DNA of 64,000 bases from Cerasibacillus sp036516575 (GCF_036516575.1 NZ_DATBTY010000018.1:58259-122258), one strand, 5' to 3'. Positions 36,303-45,452 are shown, counted from the stretch's first letter. Notes: a model not told the origin generated them from the letters alone. Made by a program: numbers and translations.

Positions 36303-36677
36303 TTAACCTTCAACAACTACTAGGTATTTCAAGATTTCCCCATAGAATTCAACCAGTAAAATATCCCCTCTTTCTTTTGCTGAAAAAATCTTTGTACCAA
36401 CAGGAAGTTTATTAGACATGTCATCACTAAAGTCTGTATTCGTATCATTCCTCTTTTTTATTTCACCAATTTGAACGTCCTTTGTTAAATCTAATTCTTC
36501 TACCCAATCAATATTAGTCTGGTAAATGACACCATCGAATTGAAAAATATCAGCATCGGGATCCAATGATAAAACCTCTTCAGCATCAATCGTGTCAATA
36601 GTTACTTCTTCTTCCCCTGCCGAACATCCTGCAACAGTAACAATAATGAGTAAAATCGAAACAATGAATGGCCGCAT
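36303..36677 (-). CDS. Small lipoprotein of unknown function
   Basis: 124 residues. Signal peptide MRPFIVSILLIIVTVAGCS with lipobox VAGC; the mature part is acidic and about 105 residues long (AEEVLSLDPDADIFQFDGVIYQTNIDWVEEL). Its KLPVGTKIFSAKERGDILLVEF stretch suggests a small beta barrel of the kind found in uncharacterised Bacillus lipoproteins. GGAGGAAGAGCTAAA lies before the ATG. It is a single gene. Confidence 0.75.
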   Translation of the reverse strand: MRPFIVSILLIIVTVAGCSAGEEEVTIDTIDAEEVLSLDPDADIFQFDGVIYQTNIDWVEELDLTKDVQIGEIKKRNDTNTDFSDDMSNKLPVGTKIFSAKERGDILLVEFYGEILKYLVVVEG

Positions 36678-36884
36678 TTTAGCTCTTCCTCCCTTTCTCT
36701 ATTAGACGTACCTTTATGAAGAAGTGTTGCCTTTTTAAACATGTTCTTTATTTTTGGGTAACTATATGGAAGTATACTCCATAAGAAATAACATTATTTG
36801 ATAAGAAACTGGAAATAACTATATAATAAAGTTTTAGTATTTTAATTGAAAGCAATCATTTTTTCACAAAGCAGGTGATAGTAT

Positions 36885-37532
36885 ATGGAGCGCAACCAAA
36901 AGCGCCTTCTTGCTACAATAAGTTATCTCTCATTAATCGGTTTTCTTGCTATAGCAGTATTCGTATATTTAGACGGTCTACAAACATTCGACCTCTTTAT
37001 CATTGAAATTGTGCAAGGGTTAGAATCACCCTTTATGACAATGGTGATGAATATATTCTCCTTAATTGGTTCATACAAAACCATTATGCTTGTATTTTTG
37101 GTAATGACCGGCTTTTTATATGTAAAGGGGAAACATTCGAATCATATCATCATTTTATCAGTGACCATTATCGGTACGGGGATAATAAATCAAGCATTAA
37201 AATACGCGATACAACGCGAACGACCAAGCTTTTATCGATTAGCAGAAGCAACAGGTTACAGCTTTCCAAGTGGACACTCAATGGGGGCATTTGCTGCCTA
37301 CGGTATGATGGCACTTATTTTATTAACATACATACAATCGCGCCGCAGTAAAGTTTTAATGATTGTCGCGAGTAGTCTCCTTATTTTATTTGTTGGTATG
37401 AGTAGAATTTACTTAGGCGTTCATTTCCCAAGTGATGTCATCGGTGGGTATTTATTAAGCTTGTTTTTAATCACAATCATTTTATTAGAGGTACAACCCA
37501 TTCTGAAACGCTCACGAATGATTGAGCAGTGA
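36885..37532 (+). CDS. PAP2-family membrane phosphatase
   Basis: 215 residues, six helices. The three phosphatase motifs are complete: KYAIQRERPS (K-x6-R-P), YSFPSGHSMGAFA (P-S-G-H) and SRIYLGVHFPSDVIGGY (S-R-x5-H-x3-D). Such enzymes dephosphorylate undecaprenyl pyrophosphate, phosphatidylglycerophosphate or phosphatidate at the outer membrane face. Which of these applies cannot be told from sequence. GCAGGTGATA precedes the ATG. It is a single gene. Confidence 0.9.
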   Translation: MERNQKRLLATISYLSLIGFLAIAVFVYLDGLQTFDLFIIEIVQGLESPFMTMVMNIFSLIGSYKTIMLVFLVMTGFLYVKGKHSNHIIILSVTIIGTGIINQALKYAIQRERPSFYRLAEATGYSFPSGHSMGAFAAYGMMALILLTYIQSRRSKVLMIVASSLLILFVGMSRIYLGVHFPSDVIGGYLLSLFLITIILLEVQPILKRSRMIEQ

Positions 37533-37631
37533 GACGAATGGATTAACCAGGATTGGAAACTTGGGTATAGAAGACGGCTCGGGATTAGGACACACTGTTA
37601 AAGGGGACCATGTTCGGGTTGAAAATTTGGA

Positions 37632-37686
37632 TGCTCGATTTTTCGCCGGGGTCGCGCGATTTTAGCCTGGGATTGCGCGATTTTGA
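37632..37686. repeat. 21-bp repeats (family B, locus 2)
   Basis: GCTCGATT or GCGCGATTTT occurs at 37633, 37654 and 37675, again a 21-base period, with GCC-GGG motifs between copies. Same unit as at 24302-24454 and 54481-54516. Confidence 0.8.
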
Positions 37687-37788
37687 GCAACACTTTTATA
37701 AGAAATTTTTGTAATACCAAACAAAGTATATCTTTTCTAAATTATATGATAATATATGATTAAATTAAAGATATTTTTCATGGATAAA

Positions 37789-37880
37789 AAAAGGATAAAT
37801 TCGCTCCCCCAGATTTATCCTCTAATATAAAAGGAGTCATCAAATGATTCGTCCAATCTGATTTAACCCCTTTTTTTAAA
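37789..37880 (+). promoter_or_regulatory. Possible attenuator leader of the MFS gene
   Basis: GGATAAAT (37793-37800) pairs with ATTTATCC (37813-37820). A five-codon leader reading frame with its own ribosome binding site follows at 37844, then CCCCTTTTTTT at 37867-37877. That last block could pair with AAAAGGAG of the leader's binding site, making a terminator-like or sequestering hairpin. The layout resembles ribosome-mediated attenuation ahead of antibiotic-efflux genes; this is inference. Confidence 0.45.
37844..37861 (+). CDS. Putative leader peptide MIRPI
   Basis: ATG plus four codons and TGA, with AAGGAG 7 bases upstream (37831-37836). It lies 50 bases before the MFS gene. A strong ribosome binding site on such a short frame suggests that its translation is regulatory. 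Confidence 0.45.
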   Translation: MIRPI

Positions 37881-37911
37881 AAAAGATTGACATAAAAATA
37901 GGGGGAAATAA

Positions 37912-39117
37912 ATGAAACTGAATAGAAATTTTTCTTTATTGTTGTTTGGACTATCATTTGCTGATATTGGTGATGTCCTTTATATGGTGAGTATCATAAG
38001 CACGATTTTCATCCTAACTGATTCAGCAACTGTTGCATCATTTGTTCCATTTACAATTACGACAGCGATGTTCATATCGAGCCTTTTGACACCGATTTTA
38101 ATTGGTAAAGTCAACTTGAAATGGCTATTAGCTAGTTCACAGGTAGGAAAAACAATCCTACTGGTCATACTGGGTGGCATCTTTACTCACATTACAGCTG
38201 AGAATTACTATCTTGTGTTTGTCGTCATCGGACTGATCGCCTTTCTCGATGGTTGCGCCAATCCAGTAGGCAGTACTCTCATACCACATTATGTGAAACC
38301 AGAGCAATTACTAAAAGCCAATGGACTCGCCGACACAATTGCTCAAATCATCCAAACGGTCATGTGGTTTGTCGGAAGTTTATTTTTGATCGTCATGGAT
38401 CAACAGCAATTAATTTGGATTGTGGGTGGATTATTTTTCATTTCAAGTATCATTCTATGCTTACTCGAAAATGTCATACACGAATCAACCGAAACGCCAG
38501 AAGCATCCGACCAAATAAAAGCTGGTTGGAAAACATTATCACAAGTACCCGTATTGAAAAAAATTGTCTGGATTGAACTATTAGAAACGATCGCGGGAAC
38601 AGTGTGGATTGCGGCAATTCTATACGTCTTTGTAAGCGATGCACTTCATGTTGATGAAACATGGTGGGGCTTTATCAATGGGGCATTCTTTGTCGGCCTA
38701 ATTATTGGAAGTATATATTGCATCCGATACGCCCATTTAATTGAAAAGAAATTAGGCTTATATATTTTCATCGGTTCTTTAGCAAGTGCCGGCGTTACCA
38801 TTCTATTTAGTGTGAATAGCTTTCCAATTATGGCGCTCTTCCTATCACTTTGTGTGGGGTTTTTCGGGCAAATAAAAAGCATCCCCCAACAAACGGTGAT
38901 TCAAACGAGTGTAGCAAAAGAAAAATTGTCAACAGTATACACATCACTGAGCGCGATAGCAACGGGCATTTTTGGTGTTAGCTCACTCGCGATGGGAGTC
39001 CTAGCAGATGTTATAGGAATACGAGTAGTGTTCATGATTTCGGGATTTTTACTTATCCTAGTTAGCTTTATCGTCCGTAGAAACAAAGAGCTATTTATTA
39101 GGAATACACAGCATTGA
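37912..39117 (+). CDS. MFS efflux transporter
   Basis: 401 residues, about 12 helices, of the MFS group that includes macrolide-efflux and similar exporters (N-terminus NFSLLLFGLSFADIGDVLYMVS, mid-loop VFVVIGLIAFLDGCANPVGSTLIPHYV, C-half PQQTVIQTSVAKEKLSTVYTS). The pattern GxxNPxxxxLIPxxVxxxxLxxANGL is common in drug exporters of this type. GGGGGAAATAA precedes the ATG. It is a single gene with a leader that may control it. Substrate not predictable. Confidence 0.85.
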   Translation: MKLNRNFSLLLFGLSFADIGDVLYMVSIISTIFILTDSATVASFVPFTITTAMFISSLLTPILIGKVNLKWLLASSQVGKTILLVILGGIFTHITAENYYLVFVVIGLIAFLDGCANPVGSTLIPHYVKPEQLLKANGLADTIAQIIQTVMWFVGSLFLIVMDQQQLIWIVGGLFFISSIILCLLENVIHESTETPEASDQIKAGWKTLSQVPVLKKIVWIELLETIAGTVWIAAILYVFVSDALHVDETWWGFINGAFFVGLIIGSIYCIRYAHLIEKKLGLYIFIGSLASAGVTILFSVNSFPIMALFLSLCVGFFGQIKSIPQQTVIQTSVAKEKLSTVYTSLSAIATGIFGVSSLAMGVLADVIGIRVVFMISGFLLILVSFIVRRNKELFIRNTQH

Positions 39118-39160
39118 TCCTATTGTAAACATCTCAACAAAAAAAGTAAGCAATTAAAAA

Positions 39161-39200
39161 CTCAAGCGGAGAAAACTGGTTTTCTCCGCTTGTTTCATTT
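39161..39200 (+). terminator. Intrinsic terminator of the MFS gene
   Basis: Perfect CAAGCGGAGAAAAC / GTTTTCTCCGCTTG stem with a very short loop and a T-rich tail. Confidence 0.88.
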
Positions 39201-39296
39201 CACGGATTATTTTTTGAGATGAGGATGGTATAATTGTTTGCGATTCACTTCACTAAAATATTAGATCTTTTTTCTACCTTTCAATTCTATCAAGAC

Positions 39297-39782
39297 TCAT
39301 TTTACAAACTGACGAACACAACGCTCTTGACACTCCTTTCTTCTTCGGAATAATGTATAAATGAATAGTAATATTAGAAACTGTGCAGGTACAATCATCG
39401 GCTGATACATATTGCCTATAGTCATGTCTAATAATCTAGTTAGTAATAAACTGATGAGGTAAATACCAGCAAATAAGATTCCATTCACAACTAAGAAGAC
39501 GTTCACATATCGACGATTTTTCCGATACCTAATAAATAAATACACAGCTGTCACAATAAATATGAAGAAAAACGCCTCTTCTGCATACATCGGCCACTTC
39601 CCGAGTTGATCCATCAAACTCATATCTTGCTCTGTTATATCGTTCTGCATCATACGCTCCTCAGCTTGCAATAAACGATATTTTTCTAAAAATAGATATA
39701 GACCATATGAAAAAAACATAAGCAATAAATAAATTGGTAAAAAGATCCGTAAGAAATTTTTGTTTTCCGAGCGATTAGGCAA
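39297..39782 (-). CDS. Four-helix membrane protein of unknown function
   Basis: About 161 residues with four predicted membrane helices (IFLPIYLLLMFFSYGLYLFL, AFFFIFIVTAVYLFI, VFLVVNGILFAGIYLISLLL, IVPAQFLILLFIYTLF) and a Lys/Arg-rich tail. I recognise no family. The start is probably TTG at 39782 (MPNRSEN), 6 bases after AAGGTG; a GTG at 39791 lies inside the binding site. It is a single gene. Confidence 0.65.
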   Translation of the reverse strand: MPNRSENKNFLRIFLPIYLLLMFFSYGLYLFLEKYRLLQAEERMMQNDITEQDMSLMDQLGKWPMYAEEAFFFIFIVTAVYLFIRYRKNRRYVNVFLVVNGILFAGIYLISLLLTRLLDMTIGNMYQPMIVPAQFLILLFIYTLFRRRKECQERCVRQFVK

Positions 39783-39791
39783 TAAAATCAC

Positions 39792-40413
39792 CTTCTCCTA
39801 TATGGATTTTTTAAAGCCATGAAAGTCCTAAGAAATCACATTTTCATTTAAAATATTGTTTGTAACTTCTCTATAAACTCCCTATCATTAGCAATACTAC
39901 TGGATCCTTGTAAACTGCACAATATTCAAGTGTTACTTCTCCATTTGCTATCATCGTAACTGAAAGGTTTTCTTTATTCTTGCTCATAAAAACTTAAAAG
40001 ATCGAACTTATCTTTTCTCAAATTACGTTTATATGTTAAAATACCTAACAAAAAAACATGGCTAAAAAAGAATTATGAATAATAGAACCTTCCACATATC
40101 ACTTTCCCCATAAATATATTGATTTGTTCATAAATTATAACATATTATCTATTACGATTTTATTTATAACCTATATAAGTTGACAATAATCTATGTATCA
40201 TTTTAAATTTTTTGAATAATGTTTGACACAACTTGACAAAAAGTCTAATATAATGTAAACGGTCACATTTTATTAACTTGTCTACTCAAGTAGTTAAGTG
40301 ACGTTTGGTTTCTATAAAATTGTGTTGTTCTACGGCGAATATCTCGCTCCAATCAGAATCATAAGTTCATTTAGTGGCAACATGATTTACATCTTATAGG
40401 AGGTCGAACATCA
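39792..40413. other. Intergenic region holding the promoter of the GntR operon
   Basis: 620 bases without a gene I can support. Near its right part, TTGACA occurs twice (40223 and 40233) before TATAAT at 40249-40254; the spacings (20 and 10) are not ideal, so the exact promoter is uncertain. The inverted repeat at 40274-40297 lies just downstream. Confidence 0.45.
40274..40297. promoter_or_regulatory. Putative GntR/HutC operator
   Basis: TTAACTTGTCTACTCAAGTAGTTAA-like dyad with core CTTG-TCTACT-CAAG (40277-40290), flanked by TTAACT and AGTTAA. HutC-type GntR proteins bind dyads of the TTGTCTAGACAA kind. It lies about 20 bases after a TATAAT and about 120 bases before the regulator gene, fitting autoregulation of the operon. 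Confidence 0.5.
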
Positions 40414-41118
40414 TTGGCTATTGACAAAGAGAGTTTTATCCCTATTTACATTCAGATTAGTGAGGACTTGAGAACGAGAATCTTATCAGGAGAATATAAA
40501 AATGGTGATCAGCTACCTTCTGAAAATGATCTCGCTGAGCAATTTGGTGTCACACGCACAACGATTCAGCGCTCGCTAGCTATTTTGGTTAATGATGGAA
40601 TTATAGAAAAAATTCACGGGAAAGGGAGTTTTGTACGATTGCGTCCAGTTCGTAAAAACATCTGGAACTTCAGTAGTTTTTCAACCTATGCAAAAAAAGC
40701 GAATCAAGTGCCGGTTACAGAAGTGATCAATCACGAAATATTTACAGTTAATCAAACTAATTTTTTAAAACTCGTGCGCTTGCGTGGATTTAAACAATCA
40801 GATCACAACCAGTGGATCACCTTAGATACATCTATTTTAAATCTAGATATGTTTCCTAGTTTGGAAGAATATGATTTCTCTCGCTTGTCACTATACGACA
40901 CACTCCAAAATAAATTCAACACAACACCAGATCATGCACGATTAAATGTAAAAGCAATCTTAGCAGATAACAAGCTAATGAATTATTTTGGTTTAGACAC
41001 ACCCGCCCCATTGTTAACCGTCCAAGGCTATGTATTCGATACGCGCAGAAGAGCGATAGAAGAAGTTCATGTCGTCTATAATGAGAAGGCAGATTTTAAT
41101 GTTGTTATTAGTATTTAA
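40414..41118 (+). CDS. GntR-family regulator, HutC subfamily (UTRA domain)
   Basis: 234 residues. Winged helix about 5-72 (LPSENDLAEQFGVTRTTIQRS, then IIEKIHGKGSFV) and a UTRA ligand-binding domain about 90-230. HutC-type regulators bind small metabolites such as sugar phosphates. The start is TTG at 40414 with AGGAGG 10 bases upstream. First gene of an operon with an ADP-ribosylglycohydrolase, a permease and a PfkB kinase, so its effector is probably a nucleoside-like intermediate of that pathway. Counterpart of YegW in the E. coli yegTUVW set. Confidence 0.92.
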   Translation: MAIDKESFIPIYIQISEDLRTRILSGEYKNGDQLPSENDLAEQFGVTRTTIQRSLAILVNDGIIEKIHGKGSFVRLRPVRKNIWNFSSFSTYAKKANQVPVTEVINHEIFTVNQTNFLKLVRLRGFKQSDHNQWITLDTSILNLDMFPSLEEYDFSRLSLYDTLQNKFNTTPDHARLNVKAILADNKLMNYFGLDTPAPLLTVQGYVFDTRRRAIEEVHVVYNEKADFNVVISI

Positions 41119-41155
41119 TTATGTTTGAAGTGGTAAGGCATCAAGGAGGAATCAC

Positions 41156-42154
41156 ATGAAAAATCATATATTAGGAACACTTTATGGACTAGCAATAGGC
41201 GATGCAATGGGCATGCCATCTGAATTATGGAGCCGAAACAAGGTGAAATCTTACTTCGGAAAAATCGATACATTTCTAGATGGGCCACAATCAAATGAAG
41301 TAGCCAAACACTTTACAAAAGGACAGTATACCGACGATACCACTCAAGCTCTCATCTTCTTAGACGCACTTATCGCAAACGATTTTCAACCAGACCAACA
41401 ACTTATCGCAAAAAAACTAATTGAATGGGCTGACCGCATCCGAGCATTTGATAATGAAATACTTGGACCCAATTCGAAAGCAGCGCTCTTCGCTGTAAAA
41501 AATGGACAAGACCCAACAACAATCACAGCACAAGCTGAAACAAACGGAGCAGCGATGCGTATTGCACCAATCGGATGCTTATTTAATTCCAATCAATCCA
41601 ACGCTCTCATTGATTATGTCTGGCAAGTGAGTCAAGTGACACATGCTTCTGATGTTGCGATTGCTGGAGCAGCCATGATTGCAGGAGCAGTTAGCTCAGC
41701 AATGGAGCAAAAATCATGGGATGAGATTATGACTGATACGATAACTATCTATGATCAAGCACTTAGCTATGGTTCTGAAACATTTAGTCCTTCATTAAAA
41801 GCACGTTTAGAACTCGGTCTCACATATGCTCATGAATTTTCAGATGATGAAGAAACATTCGCTAAGCATATTTATGATGTCATTGGAGCGGGTGTATTAA
41901 CGAGTGAATCCGTACCCGCTGCACTAAGCATTGCCTATTACACGAAAACTGTGGAGCGATGCGCGATTTTTTGTGCGAATCTAGGAGGTGACACAGATAC
42001 CATCGGAGCAATGGCAACCGCAATTTGTGGAGCAAAACAAGGAGTAGACCAAATCAATAAAAACTACATTCGTATTATTAATGAAAATAATCAAGTTGAC
42101 TTCAATCATTATGCGCAATTTCTTTTAAATTATAGGGAACGAGTTGGAGGGTAA
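41156..42154 (+). CDS. ADP-ribosylglycohydrolase family protein
   Basis: 332 residues, all-alpha Mg-dependent hydrolase fold. GLAIGDAMGMPSELW, GQYTDDTTQALIFLDAL (T-D-D-T metal site) and GGDTDTIGAMATAICGA (second D-T-D site) are intact. Family members cleave N-glycosidic bonds in ADP-ribosyl groups or nucleoside-like compounds. The genomic company (permease, PfkB kinase) points to hydrolysis of an imported N-riboside instead of protein de-ADP-ribosylation. AAGGAGG lies 7 bases before the ATG. Counterpart of YegU. Confidence 0.92.
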   Translation: MKNHILGTLYGLAIGDAMGMPSELWSRNKVKSYFGKIDTFLDGPQSNEVAKHFTKGQYTDDTTQALIFLDALIANDFQPDQQLIAKKLIEWADRIRAFDNEILGPNSKAALFAVKNGQDPTTITAQAETNGAAMRIAPIGCLFNSNQSNALIDYVWQVSQVTHASDVAIAGAAMIAGAVSSAMEQKSWDEIMTDTITIYDQALSYGSETFSPSLKARLELGLTYAHEFSDDEETFAKHIYDVIGAGVLTSESVPAALSIAYYTKTVERCAIFCANLGGDTDTIGAMATAICGAKQGVDQINKNYIRIINENNQVDFNHYAQFLLNYRERVGG

Positions 42155-42157
42155 GAA

Positions 42158-43546
42158 ATGAATAAAAATAAAGAATTGATTACAGTACCAAAGGATGAAC
42201 GAGTCGGGAAACCAAAAGATTTATTCTTTATTTGGTTTGCTGCTAATATTGGTATTCTAGGTGTTGTTTATGGTGCCATGATTGTTGCATTTCAACTAAG
42301 TTTCATTCAATCAACATTAGCCGCATTGATTGCATCATTGTCATTTATTTTGGTCGGTTATATTAGTGTGATTGGAAAGAAAAATGGGATTACGACATTT
42401 ATGTTATCTAGGGCCGCCTTTGGAATAAAAGGAAATTGGATTCCAAACTTTCTAGGTTGGTTAAATCTAGTCGGTTGGCTTGCTGTCAATGTTGTCACTG
42501 GAACATTAATTTTACTTTCTTTGATGAATGTGTTTAACATGAGTCAAAATAACACCACGACGATTATCTGCCTACTTATTTTTGCTTCATTAGTTTTACT
42601 CTCAGGACTATTAAATCAACAGCAACTTGCAAAACTACAAACATTTTTCACCTATGTCTTCGGCGGTCTAACTCTAATAGTTTTAGCAATCCTTATTCCG
42701 GATACCAACTGGCAACAACTATTTAATATGCCAAATGGCAGTTGGTTAACAGGGTTCTTACCTGCTGTATCAATTATTATGGCTGGTACCGGAATTAGTT
42801 GGTCAATTGCTGGGGCAGACTATAGTGCCTATCAATCACCAGATAACAAGAATTCAGCAATCATGTATAGTGTTGTATTGGGTGCTGTTATTCCTTTATT
42901 TATCATTATGTTTGTTGGGATTTTGCTTAGTACATCTTTACCAGATATCGCGACATCTGCTAATCCAATTGATGTCATCGCCCATGCTTTACCGTCATGG
43001 ATTTCAGTTATTTATTTTATAACAGCGGTGGGTGGATTAATTCCACAATGTATTATTAGTTTGAAGTCGGCACGCGTTAATTTAGAAACGATGAATATTC
43101 GTGTATCTGACCGCGTATCATTAACGATACATGGTGCGATTATGATTTTTATTCCGATTTATGTGCTCTTTATTTCTCAAGACTTTTTATATAATTTCGA
43201 GTTGTTTTTAGGCCTACTAGGTATCGGAATCGCTGCATGGGGTGCCGTCTTTATAGCAGATTACTATTTTAATAGAAAACAAGGCTATGATTTAGCACTA
43301 CTCAACCCGAATGGGAATCATGCATTGAACAAAGTTGGTGTCATCAGTTGGTTTGTCGGAACTATTATCGGTTTTCTATTTACGAATACGGACTTTTTTG
43401 ACGGACCGTTTGCAATTGGAATTTTCCGGGACAATAGCTTAGGATTATTACTCGCATTTATGAGTAGTTATCTGTCCTATATCATCTTACATCCGTTCAT
43501 AAACAAGGGAGGACACATCAGTGAGCCGAAACAACAAGCCAAGTAA
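42158..43546 (+). CDS. NCS1-family permease, cytosine/purine type (CodB-like)
   Basis: 462 residues, 12 helices. It resembles nucleobase:cation symporters of the CodB/PucI group: LFFIWFAANIGILGVVYGA at helix 1, SRAAFGIKGNWIPNFLGWLNLVGW at helices 2-3, and GTGISWSIAGADYSAYQ at helix 6, all common in this family. It likely imports a nucleobase or nucleoside. The ATG stands 3 bases after the stop of the hydrolase gene, with GGAGGG upstream, and the 3' end overlaps the kinase gene by 26 bases. In the E. coli yeg set this place is taken by the MFS nucleoside transporter YegT. Confidence 0.9.
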   Translation: MNKNKELITVPKDERVGKPKDLFFIWFAANIGILGVVYGAMIVAFQLSFIQSTLAALIASLSFILVGYISVIGKKNGITTFMLSRAAFGIKGNWIPNFLGWLNLVGWLAVNVVTGTLILLSLMNVFNMSQNNTTTIICLLIFASLVLLSGLLNQQQLAKLQTFFTYVFGGLTLIVLAILIPDTNWQQLFNMPNGSWLTGFLPAVSIIMAGTGISWSIAGADYSAYQSPDNKNSAIMYSVVLGAVIPLFIIMFVGILLSTSLPDIATSANPIDVIAHALPSWISVIYFITAVGGLIPQCIISLKSARVNLETMNIRVSDRVSLTIHGAIMIFIPIYVLFISQDFLYNFELFLGLLGIGIAAWGAVFIADYYFNRKQGYDLALLNPNGNHALNKVGVISWFVGTIIGFLFTNTDFFDGPFAIGIFRDNSLGLLLAFMSSYLSYIILHPFINKGGHISEPKQQAK

Positions 43547-44426
43547 AAACATCTTAATCATCGGGGCTGCAGTTATTGATGTCATCGTACGAGTAAGCCA
43601 ACTACCGAAATCCGGTGAAGATATTTACGGTGAACATATCGAAACAATGGTCGGCGGTTGTGCTTATAATGTCCAACAGGTCATTAGAAATTTTTCTTTG
43701 GAAAATACTTTGTTCGTCCCAGTTGGAAGCGGACCGTACGCTGATATCATTCGCTCACATTTTAAGAAGCTCAACATCCCACTGATGGTCGATGATGCAT
43801 CACAAGATAACGGCTGGAATATTTCATTTGTCGAGCCCGATGGCGAACGAACTTTCCTTTCTGTTCCTGGGTTAGAGACGAATTGGAAAGATGCATGGTT
43901 TGAAGGTGTAGCACTCCATGACTATGACTACATCTATGTATCAGGATATGAATTAGAAGGCCCATCAGGCGTGGTCTTATTGAAACAATTGCAAGCAAAA
44001 AAAGCACCCCATGCAGTGGTTGTTTTCGATCCAGGACCTCGCGTATCCTATATCAATCAAACTGTTTTAGATGCTATTTTACATTTACGTACGATTTTGC
44101 ATTGTAACTTGAATGAATTAATGGCACTTGTTCCAGCGGCATCCCTTGAAGAAAGCGCGAGAAAACTCCATCAGATAACAAATGAAGCTGTCGTTGTAAC
44201 GTTGGGAAGTGAGGGGTGCTTTTTTCTTGATGGGTATCAATCCGGCGTTATTCCCGCTCATCCTGTAACAGCCGTTGACACAATCGGTGCTGGCGACGCA
44301 CATACTGGCGCTTTCATCAGCGGAATCGCACAAGGTTTATCGGTAAAAGAAGCCTGCCAATTAGGGAATGATATTGCAGCTAAAGTTGTGCAACAAACAG
44401 GTGGGGATTTGACGAGTATTATTTAA
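43521..44426 (+). CDS. PfkB-family carbohydrate/nucleoside kinase
   Basis: 301 residues, ribokinase fold. N-terminal ILIIGAAVIDVIVRVSQLPKSGED and VGGCAYNVQQVIRNF (substrate loop) and the catalytic motif DTIGAGDAHTGAFISG are complete. It phosphorylates a sugar or nucleoside; with the operon partners, ribose or a ribonucleoside released in the cell is the likely target. Counterpart of YegV. The start is GTG at 43521, 8 bases after AGGGAGG and inside the permease gene's end. Confidence 0.92.
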   Translation: MSRNNKPSKNILIIGAAVIDVIVRVSQLPKSGEDIYGEHIETMVGGCAYNVQQVIRNFSLENTLFVPVGSGPYADIIRSHFKKLNIPLMVDDASQDNGWNISFVEPDGERTFLSVPGLETNWKDAWFEGVALHDYDYIYVSGYELEGPSGVVLLKQLQAKKAPHAVVVFDPGPRVSYINQTVLDAILHLRTILHCNLNELMALVPAASLEESARKLHQITNEAVVVTLGSEGCFFLDGYQSGVIPAHPVTAVDTIGAGDAHTGAFISGIAQGLSVKEACQLGNDIAAKVVQQTGGDLTSII

Positions 44427-44459
44427 AAGGCTATGTACTAGCGGGATGGAAATTCTATG

Positions 44460-44615
44460 TTTTTGCGCGGGAGAGTGTTCTACTCCTCGTCTACTTTGGT
44501 TTTTACTGGAGTTTACGCGAAGTGGAAGGCTCTACTCCTCGCTTATTTTTATTTTTATTTTTATCGGAGTTTGTGCGAAGTGGAGAGCGCGTTACTCTGC
44601 GTTTAATCCTTCATT
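44460..44615. repeat. Degenerate tandem repeats (family A, locus 2)
   Basis: Three copies starting GCGGGAGAG (44467), GCGAAGTGG (44517) and GCGAAGTGG (44575), each followed by TACTCCTCG or TACTCTGCG to form a dyad. Between copies two and three a TATTTT microsatellite enlarges the spacer. Same palindromic core as at 6845-7130. Reading frames across it are artefacts. Confidence 0.75.
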
Positions 44616-44671
44616 CACAACTTGTATTAATTAACATTCATTATACGATATCTCATAAGGGGTATGTAGGG

Positions 44672-45286
44672 ATGATAAATAAAGTAAAATTACTCTGCCT
44701 GCTTATCTGTGTCCTATTCCTTATCGCCTGTGATGCTAAAGAAACAAATAAAGAAGAAAAGCAGAATAACAATCACGATGAATTAGTTCATATTGATGCC
44801 ACAATCTTAGCGTTTAATTTAACTGAAGGTGCACAAGACGCCGATTTAATTGCTGAAATTGAAATTATAGGGAAAATAGAGGAAGTCGATGAAAATCCGA
44901 TTCCATATTCAGTATTCCAAGCCAAGGTTAACCATACAATCAAAGGGAACGAAGACAATGAGAAAATCACTATCAAACAAGAAGGTACTAAGGAATGGCC
45001 TTTTAGCTATCTAAAGCCATTTCACCCTGGAGAAAAATATATCCTTTTTATGAAAAAGATTGTAGCTGGTGAAGCAGATTATTGGTTTTTTGGTGCCGAC
45101 ACAGGCATGTTTTATATTAATTCAGATGAACATATTGTAAAACTAGGTGAGCCGTTGGATGAATTAAAAGATATTGAGAGAAGCTCTGAGACATTTGATG
45201 AAACTCACCTCACAATCAAAGAAGGTGAAATGCAAATCCTTGATAAAGAGAAATTTATACAAAGAGTAAAGGAAAAGTTAAACTAA
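44672..45286 (+). CDS. Lipoprotein of unknown function
   Basis: 204 residues. Signal peptide KLLCLLICVLFLIACDAK with lipobox LIAC, then a Lys/Asn/Glu spacer and a beta-rich domain (ADLIAEIEIIGKIEEVDENP, VFQAKVNHTIKGNEDNEKITIKQ, HPGEKYILFMKK). The pattern resembles Bacillus lipoproteins annotated as OB-fold-like unknowns. The start MINKVKLL follows AAGGGG/GTAGGG; an upstream in-frame ATG at 44522 lies in the repeat region. It is a single gene. Confidence 0.75.
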   Translation: MINKVKLLCLLICVLFLIACDAKETNKEEKQNNNHDELVHIDATILAFNLTEGAQDADLIAEIEIIGKIEEVDENPIPYSVFQAKVNHTIKGNEDNEKITIKQEGTKEWPFSYLKPFHPGEKYILFMKKIVAGEADYWFFGADTGMFYINSDEHIVKLGEPLDELKDIERSSETFDETHLTIKEGEMQILDKEKFIQRVKEKLN

Positions 45287-45324
45287 GGAATATTCTTGCT
45301 GCACCTATGATAAAAAAATTAACA

Positions 45325-45362
45325 TAGAAGCCCTTAAAATAAAAGAGGCTTTTCTTTTGAAA
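45325..45362 (+). terminator. Possible terminator after the lipoprotein gene
   Basis: AAGCCC and GAGGCTT flank an AT-rich loop, followed by TTCTTTT. The stem is short (about 6 bp), so support is moderate. Confidence 0.5.
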
Positions 45363-45452
45363 AAATACAATAAAAAGGCCAAAAATAAGGGATGCCCATT
45401 CTAATTTAGGACAGGCATCAAAACAAGCATAGCGAAATCCGAGTGTCTCCGT

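Noticed and set aside
44446..44634. 62-codon frame and the long N-terminal extension of the lipoprotein
   Set aside because: They run through family A repeats; the lipoprotein has a proper signal peptide start at 44672.
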